Assembly: GCF_000759025.1 (NCBI RefSeq)
Contig: NZ_JPOS01000018.1
Span: 62,001 to 126,000 of the forward strand
Length of the DNA: 64,000 nucleotides
From: Phaeodactylibacter xiamenensis
Lineage (GTDB): Bacteria > Bacteroidota > Bacteroidia > Chitinophagales > Saprospiraceae
Reading direction: 5' to 3'
Shown: in pieces, positions 19,758 to 27,615 of the stretch
How positions within the stretch are numbered: the first letter of the stretch is position 1
Layout of the letters: each line of letters opens with the position of its first letter
Made by a program: the position numbers and the translations under genes
Notes under the pieces: model-generated
The model's database searches: none
What the model saw: only the letters and a program-made list of their open reading frames with translations
What the model was told of the DNA's origin: nothing

Positions 19758-20248
19758 CAGGACTGGCTATCGAAGAAATCGTCGTAATTGCTGCTGCGGC
19801 GTTTGGGGTTTTCCTGTTCGCGAAATTGCTCTTCCAATCGTTTGAGGTCCATGGGCTCGCTGTCGAGTTCTTCAAAATCGACGTACTCACCTTCCCGCTG
19901 CCGCTCCACTTCCTGCTCGACCTCCCGTACCTTCTTTTTGAACAAGGCTTTGCCCAGTAGGAACAGGCTCACCAGAGGAAAGGCGAGGACCGTTAGCAAA
20001 ATGCCACCGATACCCAAGAGCGGGTTAGTCTTTACTTTATCCACCAGCCATTTGCCATAACCCGTCACGGATTTATAGTCGATGATGAGCGCGGCAATCA
20101 GCATAACCGGCGAAAGGTAATACAGGATGGTAAAGATAATCCGGGCGACAAAAAAGAGCCCGAGCAAAAAAAGGACACCCAGCACCACGCCAATGATGGA
20201 GCTGAAGGGGTTATTACTGGAAGTCTGAAAAGATTTACGATACTGCAT
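19757..20248 (-). CDS. Small integral membrane protein of unknown function
   Basis: 163 residues. Hydrophobic segments lie at about 18-40 and 44-58 and again at 78-100. They are followed by a long charged tail, KKKVREVEQEVERQ and on to an acidic C-terminus, probably cytoplasmic and helical. There are no catalytic motifs and I do not recognise a family. Its stop overlaps the start of the glycosyltransferase by one base, so it is the first gene of a two-gene operon and may act as an accessory or scaffold for the glycosyltransferase. Confidence 0.75.
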   Translation of the reverse strand: MQYRKSFQTSSNNPFSSIIGVVLGVLFLLGLFFVARIIFTILYYLSPVMLIAALIIDYKSVTGYGKWLVDKVKTNPLLGIGGILLTVLAFPLVSLFLLGKALFKKKVREVEQEVERQREGEYVDFEELDSEPMDLKRLEEQFREQENPKRRSSNYDDFFDSQS

Positions 20249-20412
20249 GGTGGATAATCTTACAATGCGTAATTTACGTTAAGAACCTGCTACTGTCCTT
20301 ATTTGTTGCTGGAATGAGCTGTTCTATAGACTGAATCGAAAGAGTTGTCGACGAAAAACAGAAGAAAAAGGCAGCAGGTGAAAGTAATTCCAGCGGTTTG
20401 GCTGCATTAGCG

Positions 20413-20420
20413 TACCTTTG
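20413..20420 (+). promoter_or_regulatory. Candidate -7 promoter box of the DEAD-box helicase gene
   Basis: TACCTTTG matches TAnnTTTG. Transcription would start near 20427 and leave an 80-nt leader containing the 12-bp palindrome CGCAAATTTGCG at 20465-20476. A TTTG at 20397 is too close to be the -33 element. Confidence 0.45.
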
Positions 20421-20506
20421 TGGCCGTTATTATGTAAGAAATCGTGATTTTCAGTCGTTTTTAGCGCAAATTTGCGTATAAAGCGATACTAAATAATACA
20501 GAGACA

Positions 20507-21751
20507 TTGAAATTTAACGAATTTGGTTTTGAGCCTTCCCTTCTGGAAGGCCTTTACGCGATGGGTTTTGAAGAGGCTACTCCGGTACAGGAACAGGCCA
20601 TTCCTCCAATTATGGAAGGGCAGGATGTACTGGCTTGCGCCCAAACCGGGACCGGAAAAACAGCTGCCTTTTTGCTGCCTGTCCTCAACGAGCTGAGCAA
20701 AGAATCGTCCGACGACAAAGTCCGGGCACTGATTATTGAGCCTACGCGGGAGTTAGCGATGCAGGTGGACCAGCAACTGGAAGCCCTCTCCTACTTCACG
20801 CCGATCAGCTCCATTGCCATTTACGGTGGGCGGGACGGCCATGCCATGGAGCAGGAAAAGCGCGCCCTGAAGCGGGGCGCCAGCATTATCGTCGCTACAC
20901 CGGGGCGTTTCACCTCCCACATGGATATGGGGTATGTGGACTTTAGCGGCCTCAAGTACCTGATCCTGGATGAAGCAGACCGAATGCTGGACATGGGTTT
21001 TGCACCAGCCATTATGAATATTGTGCATAAGCTGCCCCTTGAACGGCAAAACCTGCTGTTCTCCGCCACCATGCCTGCCCAAATCCGGAAGTTTGCCATG
21101 CAAATCCTGAACGGGCCCACAAAGGAGATCAATATTGCCATTTCCAAACCGGCAGAGAATATTCTGCAGCTGGTCTATGAAGTGGAAGACCACGCCAAGA
21201 TCGCATTGACCGAAAAGGTACTGGAAGCGAACAAACGGCTGGAGCGCGTCATCATCTTTGCGGGCCGCAAAAAAACAGTCAAAGACCTGGCGCAGGCCCT
21301 GCAACGCAAAGGCATACAAGCTGGCGCTATCCATTCCGACCTTTCGCAGGAAGAACGGGAAAAACAGTTGCACGGCTTCAAAAGCGGGAATACCCCTGTG
21401 ATTGTGGCTACGGATGTGCTTTCGCGGGGCATCGATATCAAAGGTATTGATGCAGTCATCAATTTTGACGTACCGGGCGATGCAGAGGACTACGTGCACC
21501 GCATTGGGCGTACCGCCCGGGCGGAAGCTTCCGGTATGGCCTTCACCTACATCAACGGGGAAGATATGTACCGCTTCAAGCGCATCGAGGAGCTGATCGA
21601 GCGGAAAGTACAACGCCTGCCGCTGCCTGAAGAATTGAAAGATGCCAAACCCCAACCCCGAAAAGGCCGTGGTGGCAGCAGGGGAGGCAATTTCCGAAAA
21701 GGGAAAAAAGGCGGAAGCCACCGTGGTAAAGGTGGAGGAAAGAGGAGATAA
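20507..21751 (+). CDS. rhlE: DEAD-box ATP-dependent RNA helicase (RhlE type)
   Basis: 414-residue RNA-remodelling ATPase. It carries the Q motif (FNEFGFEPSLLEGL and TPVQEQAIP), Walker A AQTGTGKT, PTRELA, motif II DEAD in LDEADRMLDMGF, motif III SAT, and motif VI HRIGRTARA. It ends in a Gly/Arg/Lys-rich tail (about 375-414) that binds RNA unspecifically. The start codon is TTG at 20507. The Q motif begins right after it and no ATG fits, so this start is well supported. Such helicases help ribosome assembly and cold adaptation. The gene stands alone with its own promoter box and terminator. Confidence 0.95.
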   Translation: MKFNEFGFEPSLLEGLYAMGFEEATPVQEQAIPPIMEGQDVLACAQTGTGKTAAFLLPVLNELSKESSDDKVRALIIEPTRELAMQVDQQLEALSYFTPISSIAIYGGRDGHAMEQEKRALKRGASIIVATPGRFTSHMDMGYVDFSGLKYLILDEADRMLDMGFAPAIMNIVHKLPLERQNLLFSATMPAQIRKFAMQILNGPTKEINIAISKPAENILQLVYEVEDHAKIALTEKVLEANKRLERVIIFAGRKKTVKDLAQALQRKGIQAGAIHSDLSQEEREKQLHGFKSGNTPVIVATDVLSRGIDIKGIDAVINFDVPGDAEDYVHRIGRTARAEASGMAFTYINGEDMYRFKRIEELIERKVQRLPLPEELKDAKPQPRKGRGGSRGGNFRKGKKGGSHRGKGGGKRR

Positions 21752-21753
21752 AA

Positions 21754-21816
21754 AATGGGTTGCTGATCACATCGTCTGTTCTGACTGTTGAATCAACAAC
21801 CCATTCCGATTTTTTT
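21754..21816 (+). terminator. Rho-independent terminator of the DEAD-box helicase gene
   Basis: Inverted repeat AATGGGTTG (21754-21762) and CAACCCATT (21797-21805), then four bases and a run of seven T (21810-21816), immediately after the helicase stop. Confidence 0.7.
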
Positions 21817-21825
21817 CAACCCTTC

Positions 21826-22452
21826 TTACTGGCCGTATCCAGGCACTACGCTTTCTACCGGTATGCGCATGCCATCCTGGTAAGCCACCACCCAGGCATC
21901 AGAAATGCCTAGTTGCTGCATATAGCTTCGAAGCGCCTCTGCACTTTCCACATCCGGGTATTTACCGATAATAATTTTTTGGAGCCCATCGACCATTTCC
22001 AGGTCCATGTTGTCATCTTCGCCATCCAAGGTGGAAGGCACGTTGAGCTTTTCGAAGGCACCAATTTGTACCCGGAAGACAAGGCCCTGCATAGCGTTGC
22101 CCATAGGTGGCGGTGATGACGGAGCAGACATTCTCAGCTGATCGAGCTCATTAAGCGTGGCAGCCAGCTTGTCCTGCATTTGGGCGTTGTCGCGTTCCAG
22201 TTGGGCGATACGGGCACGGCGGTTCGCCTTTTCTGCCTCCATTTCGTTGATCTGTGAAGCATACTCATTGGCTTCCCGCTTATAACGGTCTACACTTTCA
22301 GAAAGGGATTTTAGAGCCGCAGGGTTACGCTTGTATTCCTTGGCTTTGTTTTTCCATTCTTTTTTCTCCTCTTTGGATAACTCTTGCGCCTGTACTGTTA
22401 CCGAAGTACCAAAGGCAAAGAGCAATACTGCAGTCAGAAATAGCATTCTCAT
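21826..22452 (-). CDS. Secreted coiled-coil protein with SPOR-like C-terminus
   Basis: 208 residues from the ATG at 22452. The open frame continues 38 codons upstream without signal-peptide character, so the start was placed at MRMLFLTAVLLF. A signal peptide is followed by a highly charged helical region (KEEKKEWKNKAKEYKRNP and an ERDNAQMQDKL coiled coil). The C-terminal domain (about 125-208, VFRVQIGAFEKL to VAYQDGMRIPVE) resembles SPOR peptidoglycan-binding repeats. Related Bacteroidota proteins are often annotated as ezrin/radixin/moesin family because of the coiled coil. A role in the envelope is likely; the precise function is unknown. Confidence 0.82.
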   Translation of the reverse strand: MRMLFLTAVLLFAFGTSVTVQAQELSKEEKKEWKNKAKEYKRNPAALKSLSESVDRYKREANEYASQINEMEAEKANRRARIAQLERDNAQMQDKLAATLNELDQLRMSAPSSPPPMGNAMQGLVFRVQIGAFEKLNVPSTLDGEDDNMDLEMVDGLQKIIIGKYPDVESAEALRSYMQQLGISDAWVVAYQDGMRIPVESVVPGYGQ

Positions 22453-22766
22453 ATTCAAATAGGTTTTTTTTCTGATTGTATTAATGAATGGCGGAGGCTG
22501 TTTATTTCCTGGCCTTCTTCCAATGTTGACTTGATTCAGGATCTTAAAGTCGCATTTTTTCCACAAAAAACCGCAGAAGTTAAGAAGATTTTAACGCCCT
22601 CGTGACCGCCAGCACTGTTTTCGAGCCATACGGGCCTGTTGGGAATGCCCTGGCCTGGCAGAAATAATCATTTTTTCCATTGGTTTACAAGTGTTGTTCA
22701 ATTTTCCTTCATTATCTCTGAACATTTAGCGCCCCATAAGCTTGAAAGAAGAAAATTAATCAACCT
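22453..22766. other. Divergent intergenic region
   Basis: 314 nt between the coiled-coil protein and the pterin dehydratase. No coding potential or RNA fold stands out. Both leader regions are AT-rich and must hold the two promoters, but no convincing TAnnTTTG box was found. Confidence 0.5.
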
Positions 22767-23009
22767 ATGTGGAAAGAAGAAAATGACCAACTCAAAGCAA
22801 CCTTCAAATTTAAAGACTTTACACAGGCTTTCAGTTTTATGACCGAAGTCGCCTTCCACGCTGAAAAAATGCAGCACCATCCGGATTGGCACAACGTCTA
22901 CAATACCGTGGATTTCGCCCTGAGCACCCACGATGCGGGCAATAAAGTGACCGGCAAGGACAGGGACCTGGCCAAAGCTATTGATGAGATTTTTGAGCGC
23001 TTCAAATAG
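22767..23009 (+). CDS. phhB: Pterin-4a-carbinolamine dehydratase
   Basis: 80-residue cytoplasmic enzyme that dehydrates 4a-hydroxytetrahydropterin to quinonoid dihydropterin, recycling the cofactor of aromatic amino acid hydroxylases. The family motif is seen in AEKMQHHPDWHNVYNTV (residues 32-48), with the catalytic His pair and Asn. ALSTHDAGNKVTGKD is the second conserved block. Its length is slightly below the usual 90-105 residues because the N-terminus is short. No phenylalanine hydroxylase gene lies in the window, so its partner, if any, is elsewhere. Confidence 0.92.
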   Translation: MWKEENDQLKATFKFKDFTQAFSFMTEVAFHAEKMQHHPDWHNVYNTVDFALSTHDAGNKVTGKDRDLAKAIDEIFERFK

Positions 23010-23254
23010 GCCGGTCGGAAAAACGGTGGCACTAAAAATACAGCTGCCTCAAACCATAATGATCCCTTTTTGTTTGAACCCTTGTTTTATACGGGTTTAC
23101 TAATATTGTAACCCTCTTGCCTCTAATGCAGAAGGCAACCCTAGCCACAAGCCAACCAAATCATCAGACTCGGTCGCCCGAGGGCATCCCCGCCGGACCA
23201 TTTCCGGATCACGGCACAGCTCTCGGCACCAAAGCAATTAAAAACCAAGGGATT

Positions 23255-24799
23255 ATGCATGGAGTGAACACCGTAGGCATTGACGATATAGCCGCCTACA
23301 TTCCCAATCTGTATCTACCGATTGAAGACCTTGCTTCCGCGAGAGATTTAGAATACGCGAAGCTCAACAAAGGGCTGGGGCTGACTGCTATGTCGGTGCC
23401 CGATGCCCATGAAGATGTGGCCACCATGGCCGCGAATGCCGTACTTGAGCTCTTGCAGCGCAATGCACTACAACCAGAACAGATTGGCCGGGTTTACATG
23501 GGCACGGAAAGCGCTTTGGATGGGTCTAAGCCCATGGCAACCTATGTGCAGGACATGCTCAATCAGTACTTCGAGCCTACGCATGGCGAAGGTGCATTTC
23601 TGAACTGCGATGTGGTAGACATGACCTTCGCCTGTATTGGCGCCGTAGATGCCCTTCAAAACACCCTCGACTGGGTGAAGGGCGGAGATGACCGCATAGG
23701 TATTGTGGTGGGATCAGATGTGGCCAGGTACGAGCTAAACTCCGGTGGCGAGTACACGCAGGGCGCCGGAGCCGTCGCTGTGCTGGTCCGTCAGCAACCC
23801 CGGCTGCTGGCTTTTGAAGATGCCTGGGGCGTAGCTTCCCGCCCGGTGCATGATTTCTTCAAGCCGGTGCGCCGTTTTTCCAAAAAGCAGATTATTGAAG
23901 AGGTGCTTCAGCTGGCCGGAGTGACAGGTGTGGACGCCGAGGCCCTTCTGGCAAAGCTCGAAACGGGTGCCCCCAACTCCATACTCCACCACAATGATGC
24001 CCACGTGGACATCCACCGCGATACCCCTGTCTTTGACGGTCCCTACTCCAATGATTGCTATCAGCAGCGAATCGGGGAAGCCATGCGGCATTACGCAGAA
24101 CAGGAAAACCTACCCGAAAAAGAACCGGTCACAGATGACTGGCACCGCATGGTTTTTCACCTGCCCTATGCCTATCAGGCCCGGCGCATGTTCTCGGAAA
24201 TTTTCCGGGAAGAAAGCCTGAAACGGGGCGACTGGGAGCGCACCGCTGCCCTGATTGATCAGCCTTGGCCAGAGGCCGCAGACTTCGAATCCGATGCCGC
24301 TTATCAGAAAGCCGTAGGTAAATACCTGCGCGCCGTAACCAAGACAGACCGCTACCGGAAATTTGTGGCGGAAAAGATTGAAAAAGGAGAGCGGGCTTCC
24401 TCTCTTGTTGGCAATCTCTACACCTCCTCGCTTTTCCTGAGCCTGATGAGCACCTTAGAGGCTGACCTGGAGGAAGCACAAGACCTGACTGGCAAAAAAA
24501 TAGGCTTCTTTGCTTACGGTAGTGGCTCTAAATCCAAGGTTTTTGCCGCCACAGTGGGTAGCAACTGGAAAGCTGTGGCAGAGCAGTTCGGGCTAAACCG
24601 CAAGCTGGCAGAGCGCCGGGCGTTGGATTACGCAACTTATGAAATGCTGCACCGCGGGCAACAGGCTACGAGCGTGGAACCACCCGAAGGGACGTTCTAC
24701 CTGAAAGCGGTTAACCGGGAGCCGGGCGTACAGGAAGGCGCCCGGGCTTATAGCTGGCAACCTTACGTTAAAGTGCCGGCTACGGCTACACAAGCCTAA
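23255..24799 (+). CDS. Hydroxymethylglutaryl-CoA synthase family protein
   Basis: Thiolase-fold enzyme that in the classical case condenses acetyl-CoA and acetoacetyl-CoA to HMG-CoA. The triad aligns with human HMGCS1: Glu85 in GTESALDGSKP, Cys127 in DMTFACIGAVDAL, and His302 in VFHLPYAYQARR. The frame is open to an upstream TTG at 23117, but the first 46 residues are low in conservation. The ATG at 23255 (MHGVNTVGIDDIAAYIP) matches the family and has AAGG nearby. At 514 residues it is longer than most bacterial HMGS (about 390-460) because of an insertion around residues 205-275. It could serve the mevalonate pathway or, as a diverged HMGS, polyketide beta-branching. No other pathway gene is near. 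Confidence 0.87.
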   Translation: MHGVNTVGIDDIAAYIPNLYLPIEDLASARDLEYAKLNKGLGLTAMSVPDAHEDVATMAANAVLELLQRNALQPEQIGRVYMGTESALDGSKPMATYVQDMLNQYFEPTHGEGAFLNCDVVDMTFACIGAVDALQNTLDWVKGGDDRIGIVVGSDVARYELNSGGEYTQGAGAVAVLVRQQPRLLAFEDAWGVASRPVHDFFKPVRRFSKKQIIEEVLQLAGVTGVDAEALLAKLETGAPNSILHHNDAHVDIHRDTPVFDGPYSNDCYQQRIGEAMRHYAEQENLPEKEPVTDDWHRMVFHLPYAYQARRMFSEIFREESLKRGDWERTAALIDQPWPEAADFESDAAYQKAVGKYLRAVTKTDRYRKFVAEKIEKGERASSLVGNLYTSSLFLSLMSTLEADLEEAQDLTGKKIGFFAYGSGSKSKVFAATVGSNWKAVAEQFGLNRKLAERRALDYATYEMLHRGQQATSVEPPEGTFYLKAVNREPGVQEGARAYSWQPYVKVPATATQA

Positions 24800-24842
24800 A
24801 GCACCAAACACCGCAATTGGGAATGGGTTCTATAAGAGAATG

Positions 24843-24865
24843 CCGTGGCACGGCAAGTGCCACGG
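24843..24865 (+). promoter_or_regulatory. 9-bp hairpin overlapping the start codon of the next gene
   Basis: CCGTGGCAC-ggcaa-GTGCCACGG, a perfect 9-bp stem with a 5-nt loop, 44 nt after the HMG-CoA synthase stop. It encloses the GTG used as start of the EEP-family gene. No T-run follows, so it is not a standard terminator. Confidence 0.5.
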
Positions 24866-25915
24866 AGCCTCTTTCACAAAGTAGAACATTGCTTGCTATG
24901 CCTATTGCCCTTATCATCTATACTATCCTTTGTTTTGACTATGGTGTTACTGCCCTTGATCCGGTCGGACTACTGGGTTTTCAGGTCTATGGAGTACCCA
25001 CGGCTGCAAAAATGGGTGCTCGCAGGCATTGGAATGGTCGCCTGCCTGGTTTGGGGTGATTATTCGGGCTGGCTATTCTGGGCCGGGCTGGGCGCTTTTG
25101 CCCTGTCTTTTGCTTTCCTCAGCTATCAGATTTATCCTTATCTGCCTCTGGCCAGGCGAGAAGTACTGGAGGATGGCGCATCTGATGAAGCAAGTGGGGG
25201 GCAACGCCTTAGCCTGTTGATTGCCAATGTGTATCAGCCTAACCGGAAAGCAGAGCGGGTGCTGGAGTTAGCAGAAAAGCTGTCCCCGGATGTCGTGCTC
25301 CTGCTGGAAACCAACGACTGGTGGAAAACACAAATGGAGGCTTTAGAAGCAACTTATCCCTATACGGTGCTGGTGCCCAGGGAAAATACTTACGGCATGT
25401 TGTTGTACAGCAAGATCAAGCTGGAAGACGCTCAAGTTCACTACCTGATTAAGCCCGATGTGCCTTCTATTGAATGCAGGATGATACTGGGTTCAGGGCA
25501 CAAAGTCCACTTCTTTGGTGTGCTCCCCCGGCCTCCGGCCCCTTCCGAGAGTACGACCTCTACGGAAAAAGACAGGGAACTGCTGATCGTAGCCGAGCGG
25601 GCTAAATCCTCCCGGCAACCTGTCATCGTTGCAGGCGACCTCAACGACGTAGCCTGGAGCTATACCACCGAACTTTTCCAAAAAATGAGCCGCCTGCTGG
25701 ACCCCAGGAAAGGCAGAGGCTTTTTCAATACCTTTCCGGTAAAGTGGCCGGTAATGCGTTTTCCGTTAGACCATATTTTCTGTTCCCGCCACTTTAAGCT
25801 CCGTCAGTTGCGCCGGTTGAAGTCGATCGGGTCTGATCACTTTCCTGTATTCATTGCATTTCAGGTTTACAACGAGATCGTTCAACCAGGAAAAAGCCCC
25901 GGAGCCGGAAGATGA
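24845..25915 (+). CDS. Membrane-anchored endonuclease/exonuclease/phosphatase (EEP) family protein
   Basis: 356 residues with two or three N-terminal membrane segments (about 17-37, 54-66 and 73-93) and then an EEP domain (about 120-340). The motifs are LLIANVYQPN, the metal-binding Glu in VVLLLETNDW, GDLNDVAW, and the catalytic GSDHFPVF. Members cleave phosphodiester bonds in nucleic acids, phospholipids or phosphoinositides; the membrane-anchored type is common in Bacteroidota and its substrate is unknown. The start is uncertain: GTG at 24845 gives a complete first membrane segment but lies inside a hairpin, and the first in-frame ATG (24941) would cut that segment. It follows the HMG-CoA synthase gene by 45 nt. 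Confidence 0.85.
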   Translation: MARQVPRSLFHKVEHCLLCLLPLSSILSFVLTMVLLPLIRSDYWVFRSMEYPRLQKWVLAGIGMVACLVWGDYSGWLFWAGLGAFALSFAFLSYQIYPYLPLARREVLEDGASDEASGGQRLSLLIANVYQPNRKAERVLELAEKLSPDVVLLLETNDWWKTQMEALEATYPYTVLVPRENTYGMLLYSKIKLEDAQVHYLIKPDVPSIECRMILGSGHKVHFFGVLPRPPAPSESTTSTEKDRELLIVAERAKSSRQPVIVAGDLNDVAWSYTTELFQKMSRLLDPRKGRGFFNTFPVKWPVMRFPLDHIFCSRHFKLRQLRRLKSIGSDHFPVFIAFQVYNEIVQPGKSPGAGR

Positions 25916-25986
25916 AGACCTTATGGCGGCAAATGCAAAATTTGAGGAATAGCCGTATCTTCAGCGGCGAACAAACTCAATGAACA

Positions 25987-26817
25987 ATGAACCACTTAAC
26001 GTACCATCTCTGTTGGGCGGCTTTGGTTATTCTTGCGGCCTGTGGTGCCCCATCTGCTGAGGCCTCCGGTTCCGAAGCAACTGCACCAACAAAAGCTGCC
26101 CGGCCAACCCTCACTGTTGCAACGGCTGCAAATGTGCAGTTTGCTATGGAGGAGCTGATTCATGAATTTCAGGAACAGACCGGCATTGGCGTCTCTTCTG
26201 TAATCAGCTCTTCAGGCAAGCTTACCGCGCAAATTATGGAAGGTGCACCCTACGACATATTGGTATCTGCGAATATGAAATACCCACAATACCTGCTTGA
26301 AAAAGATCAGGCCATAGGTAGTGTCAGTGTTTATGCTTACGGCGCCCTGGTGGCCTGGAGTATGACCGAAAAAAACATAAGGGTGACCCCGGAATATCTT
26401 TTGGAGGACGGTTTTACAAAAATTGCCATCGCCAACCCCAAAAATGCGCCCTACGGTGAGCAAGCCATCAACTACTTGAAGTATTATGGTGTATTTGAAG
26501 GAGTAGAGCCAATGCTCGTTTACGGAGAAAGCATTGCACAAACAAATCAATACATCACTTCCAAAGCGGCAGATGTGGGGCTAACCGCCAAATCGGTTGT
26601 GCTGTCGCCTGAGGTAAAAGGCCAGGGGCGTTGGCTGGAGCTGCCCGATAGCAGTTATACCCCCATTGAGCAGGGAGTGGTGATTACCCGCTACGGTAAT
26701 GAGCGCCACGCAAGGGAAAGCCTGGCTTTCTTTACCTTTTTGTTTTCGGAAACTGCTCAGAAAATCTTTTTGAAATACGGCTACAAGCTGCCGGACCAGA
26801 ACGCCACCACTCAGTAA
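25987..26817 (+). CDS. modA: Molybdate-type ABC transporter substrate-binding lipoprotein (ModA)
   Basis: Extracytoplasmic solute-binding protein, 276 residues, with lipobox LAACG (Cys19) and an Ala/Thr-rich linker. The ModA core starts at LTVATAANVQFAMEELIHEF. Typical anion-binding features follow: VISSSGKLTAQI, APYDILVSANMKYP, IAIANPKNAPYGEQA, and Gly/Tyr residues near VYGESIAQTNQY. It should bind molybdate or tungstate for a ModBC permease. No modB or modC is adjacent. Instead a metallo-hydrolase follows 12 nt after the stop in the same frame, and a lipoprotein comes next. The family is clear, the ligand probable. Confidence 0.9.
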   Translation: MNHLTYHLCWAALVILAACGAPSAEASGSEATAPTKAARPTLTVATAANVQFAMEELIHEFQEQTGIGVSSVISSSGKLTAQIMEGAPYDILVSANMKYPQYLLEKDQAIGSVSVYAYGALVAWSMTEKNIRVTPEYLLEDGFTKIAIANPKNAPYGEQAINYLKYYGVFEGVEPMLVYGESIAQTNQYITSKAADVGLTAKSVVLSPEVKGQGRWLELPDSSYTPIEQGVVITRYGNERHARESLAFFTFLFSETAQKIFLKYGYKLPDQNATTQ

Positions 26818-26829
26818 AAAACAACGATC

Positions 26830-27606
26830 ATCGAGAAACGCATTACTTTACTTGGCACTGGCACATCACAGGGCGTACCGGTCATCGGTTGCGACTGTGC
26901 GGTCTGTCAATCAGCAGACCCAAAGGATAAACGTTTGCGCACAGCGGCTCTGCTGCAGGTGGGTGGGAAGAATATTGCCATTGACTGCGGTCCGGACTTC
27001 AGGGCACAGATGCTCCGAACGGGCATTGACCGGCTGGATGCGATTCTCATTACCCATCAGCACAATGACCACATCATCGGGCTGGACGATGTACGCCCGT
27101 TCAACTTTCGCAATAACATGGACATGCCGGTCTACTGTACCGCACCGGTAGAGACAGAGCTGAAGCAGCGGTTTGCCTATATCTTTGAAAGCCAGAACCG
27201 CTACCCCGGCGCGCCGCAGGTACAAATCCACCGCATTTCCAAAAGCCAGCCTTTCGAGGTGGAAGGACAGCAAGTGATTCCAATAGAGTTGATGCACGGC
27301 CGTATGCCTGTGCTGGGCTTCCGGTTTGGCAACTTTGCCTATCTGACCGATGTTAGAACGATTGCTAAGGAGGAGCTGGCGAAGCTAAATGGCCTGGATA
27401 CCCTGGTGCTAAGTGCGCTCCACCATAGTGAGCATCATTCGCACCTCAATCTTGAGCAAGCCCTTAAACTGGTCCAACAACTGGCCCCCGGGCGCACTTT
27501 TCTCACTCATATGAGCCACCGGATGGGGCTGCATCAGCAAGTTTCCCGAAAATTGCCGGAAAATGTAGCCCTCGGCTACGATGGGCTTACCTTTACGGTT
27601 GATTAA
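26830..27606 (+). CDS. PhnP-like MBL-fold metallo-hydrolase with apparent non-AUG start
   Basis: Metallo-beta-lactamase-fold phosphodiesterase related to PhnP, 258 residues if counted from the ATC at 26830. The family N-terminus is intact: ITLLGTGTSQGVPVIGCDC, then DKRLRTAALL. HxHxDH is HQHNDH (His76, His78, Asp80, His81). Further zinc ligands lie in LMHGR, YLTDVRT, ALHHSEHH and LTHMSHRMG. The first ATG/GTG/TTG in frame is the TTG at 26935, which would delete 35 conserved residues. Upstream of the conserved block the frame holds only ACG, ATC, ATC and ATT codons back to the modA stop TAA at 26815. ATC at 26830 aligns with the usual initiator Met. A single-base sequencing error is the main alternative. 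Confidence 0.85.
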   Translation: MEKRITLLGTGTSQGVPVIGCDCAVCQSADPKDKRLRTAALLQVGGKNIAIDCGPDFRAQMLRTGIDRLDAILITHQHNDHIIGLDDVRPFNFRNNMDMPVYCTAPVETELKQRFAYIFESQNRYPGAPQVQIHRISKSQPFEVEGQQVIPIELMHGRMPVLGFRFGNFAYLTDVRTIAKEELAKLNGLDTLVLSALHHSEHHSHLNLEQALKLVQQLAPGRTFLTHMSHRMGLHQQVSRKLPENVALGYDGLTFTVD

Positions 27607-27615
27607 AACAAAGTT

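Noticed and set aside
20753-21721. 322-codon minus-strand frame over the DEAD-box helicase
   Set aside because: The plus strand carries all helicase motifs. The antisense frame has no known domain or start context.
26935-27606. MBL hydrolase starting at TTG 26935
   Set aside because: This start removes GTGTSQGVP and the Cys block that belong to the family. The conserved sequence continues in frame to 26830.
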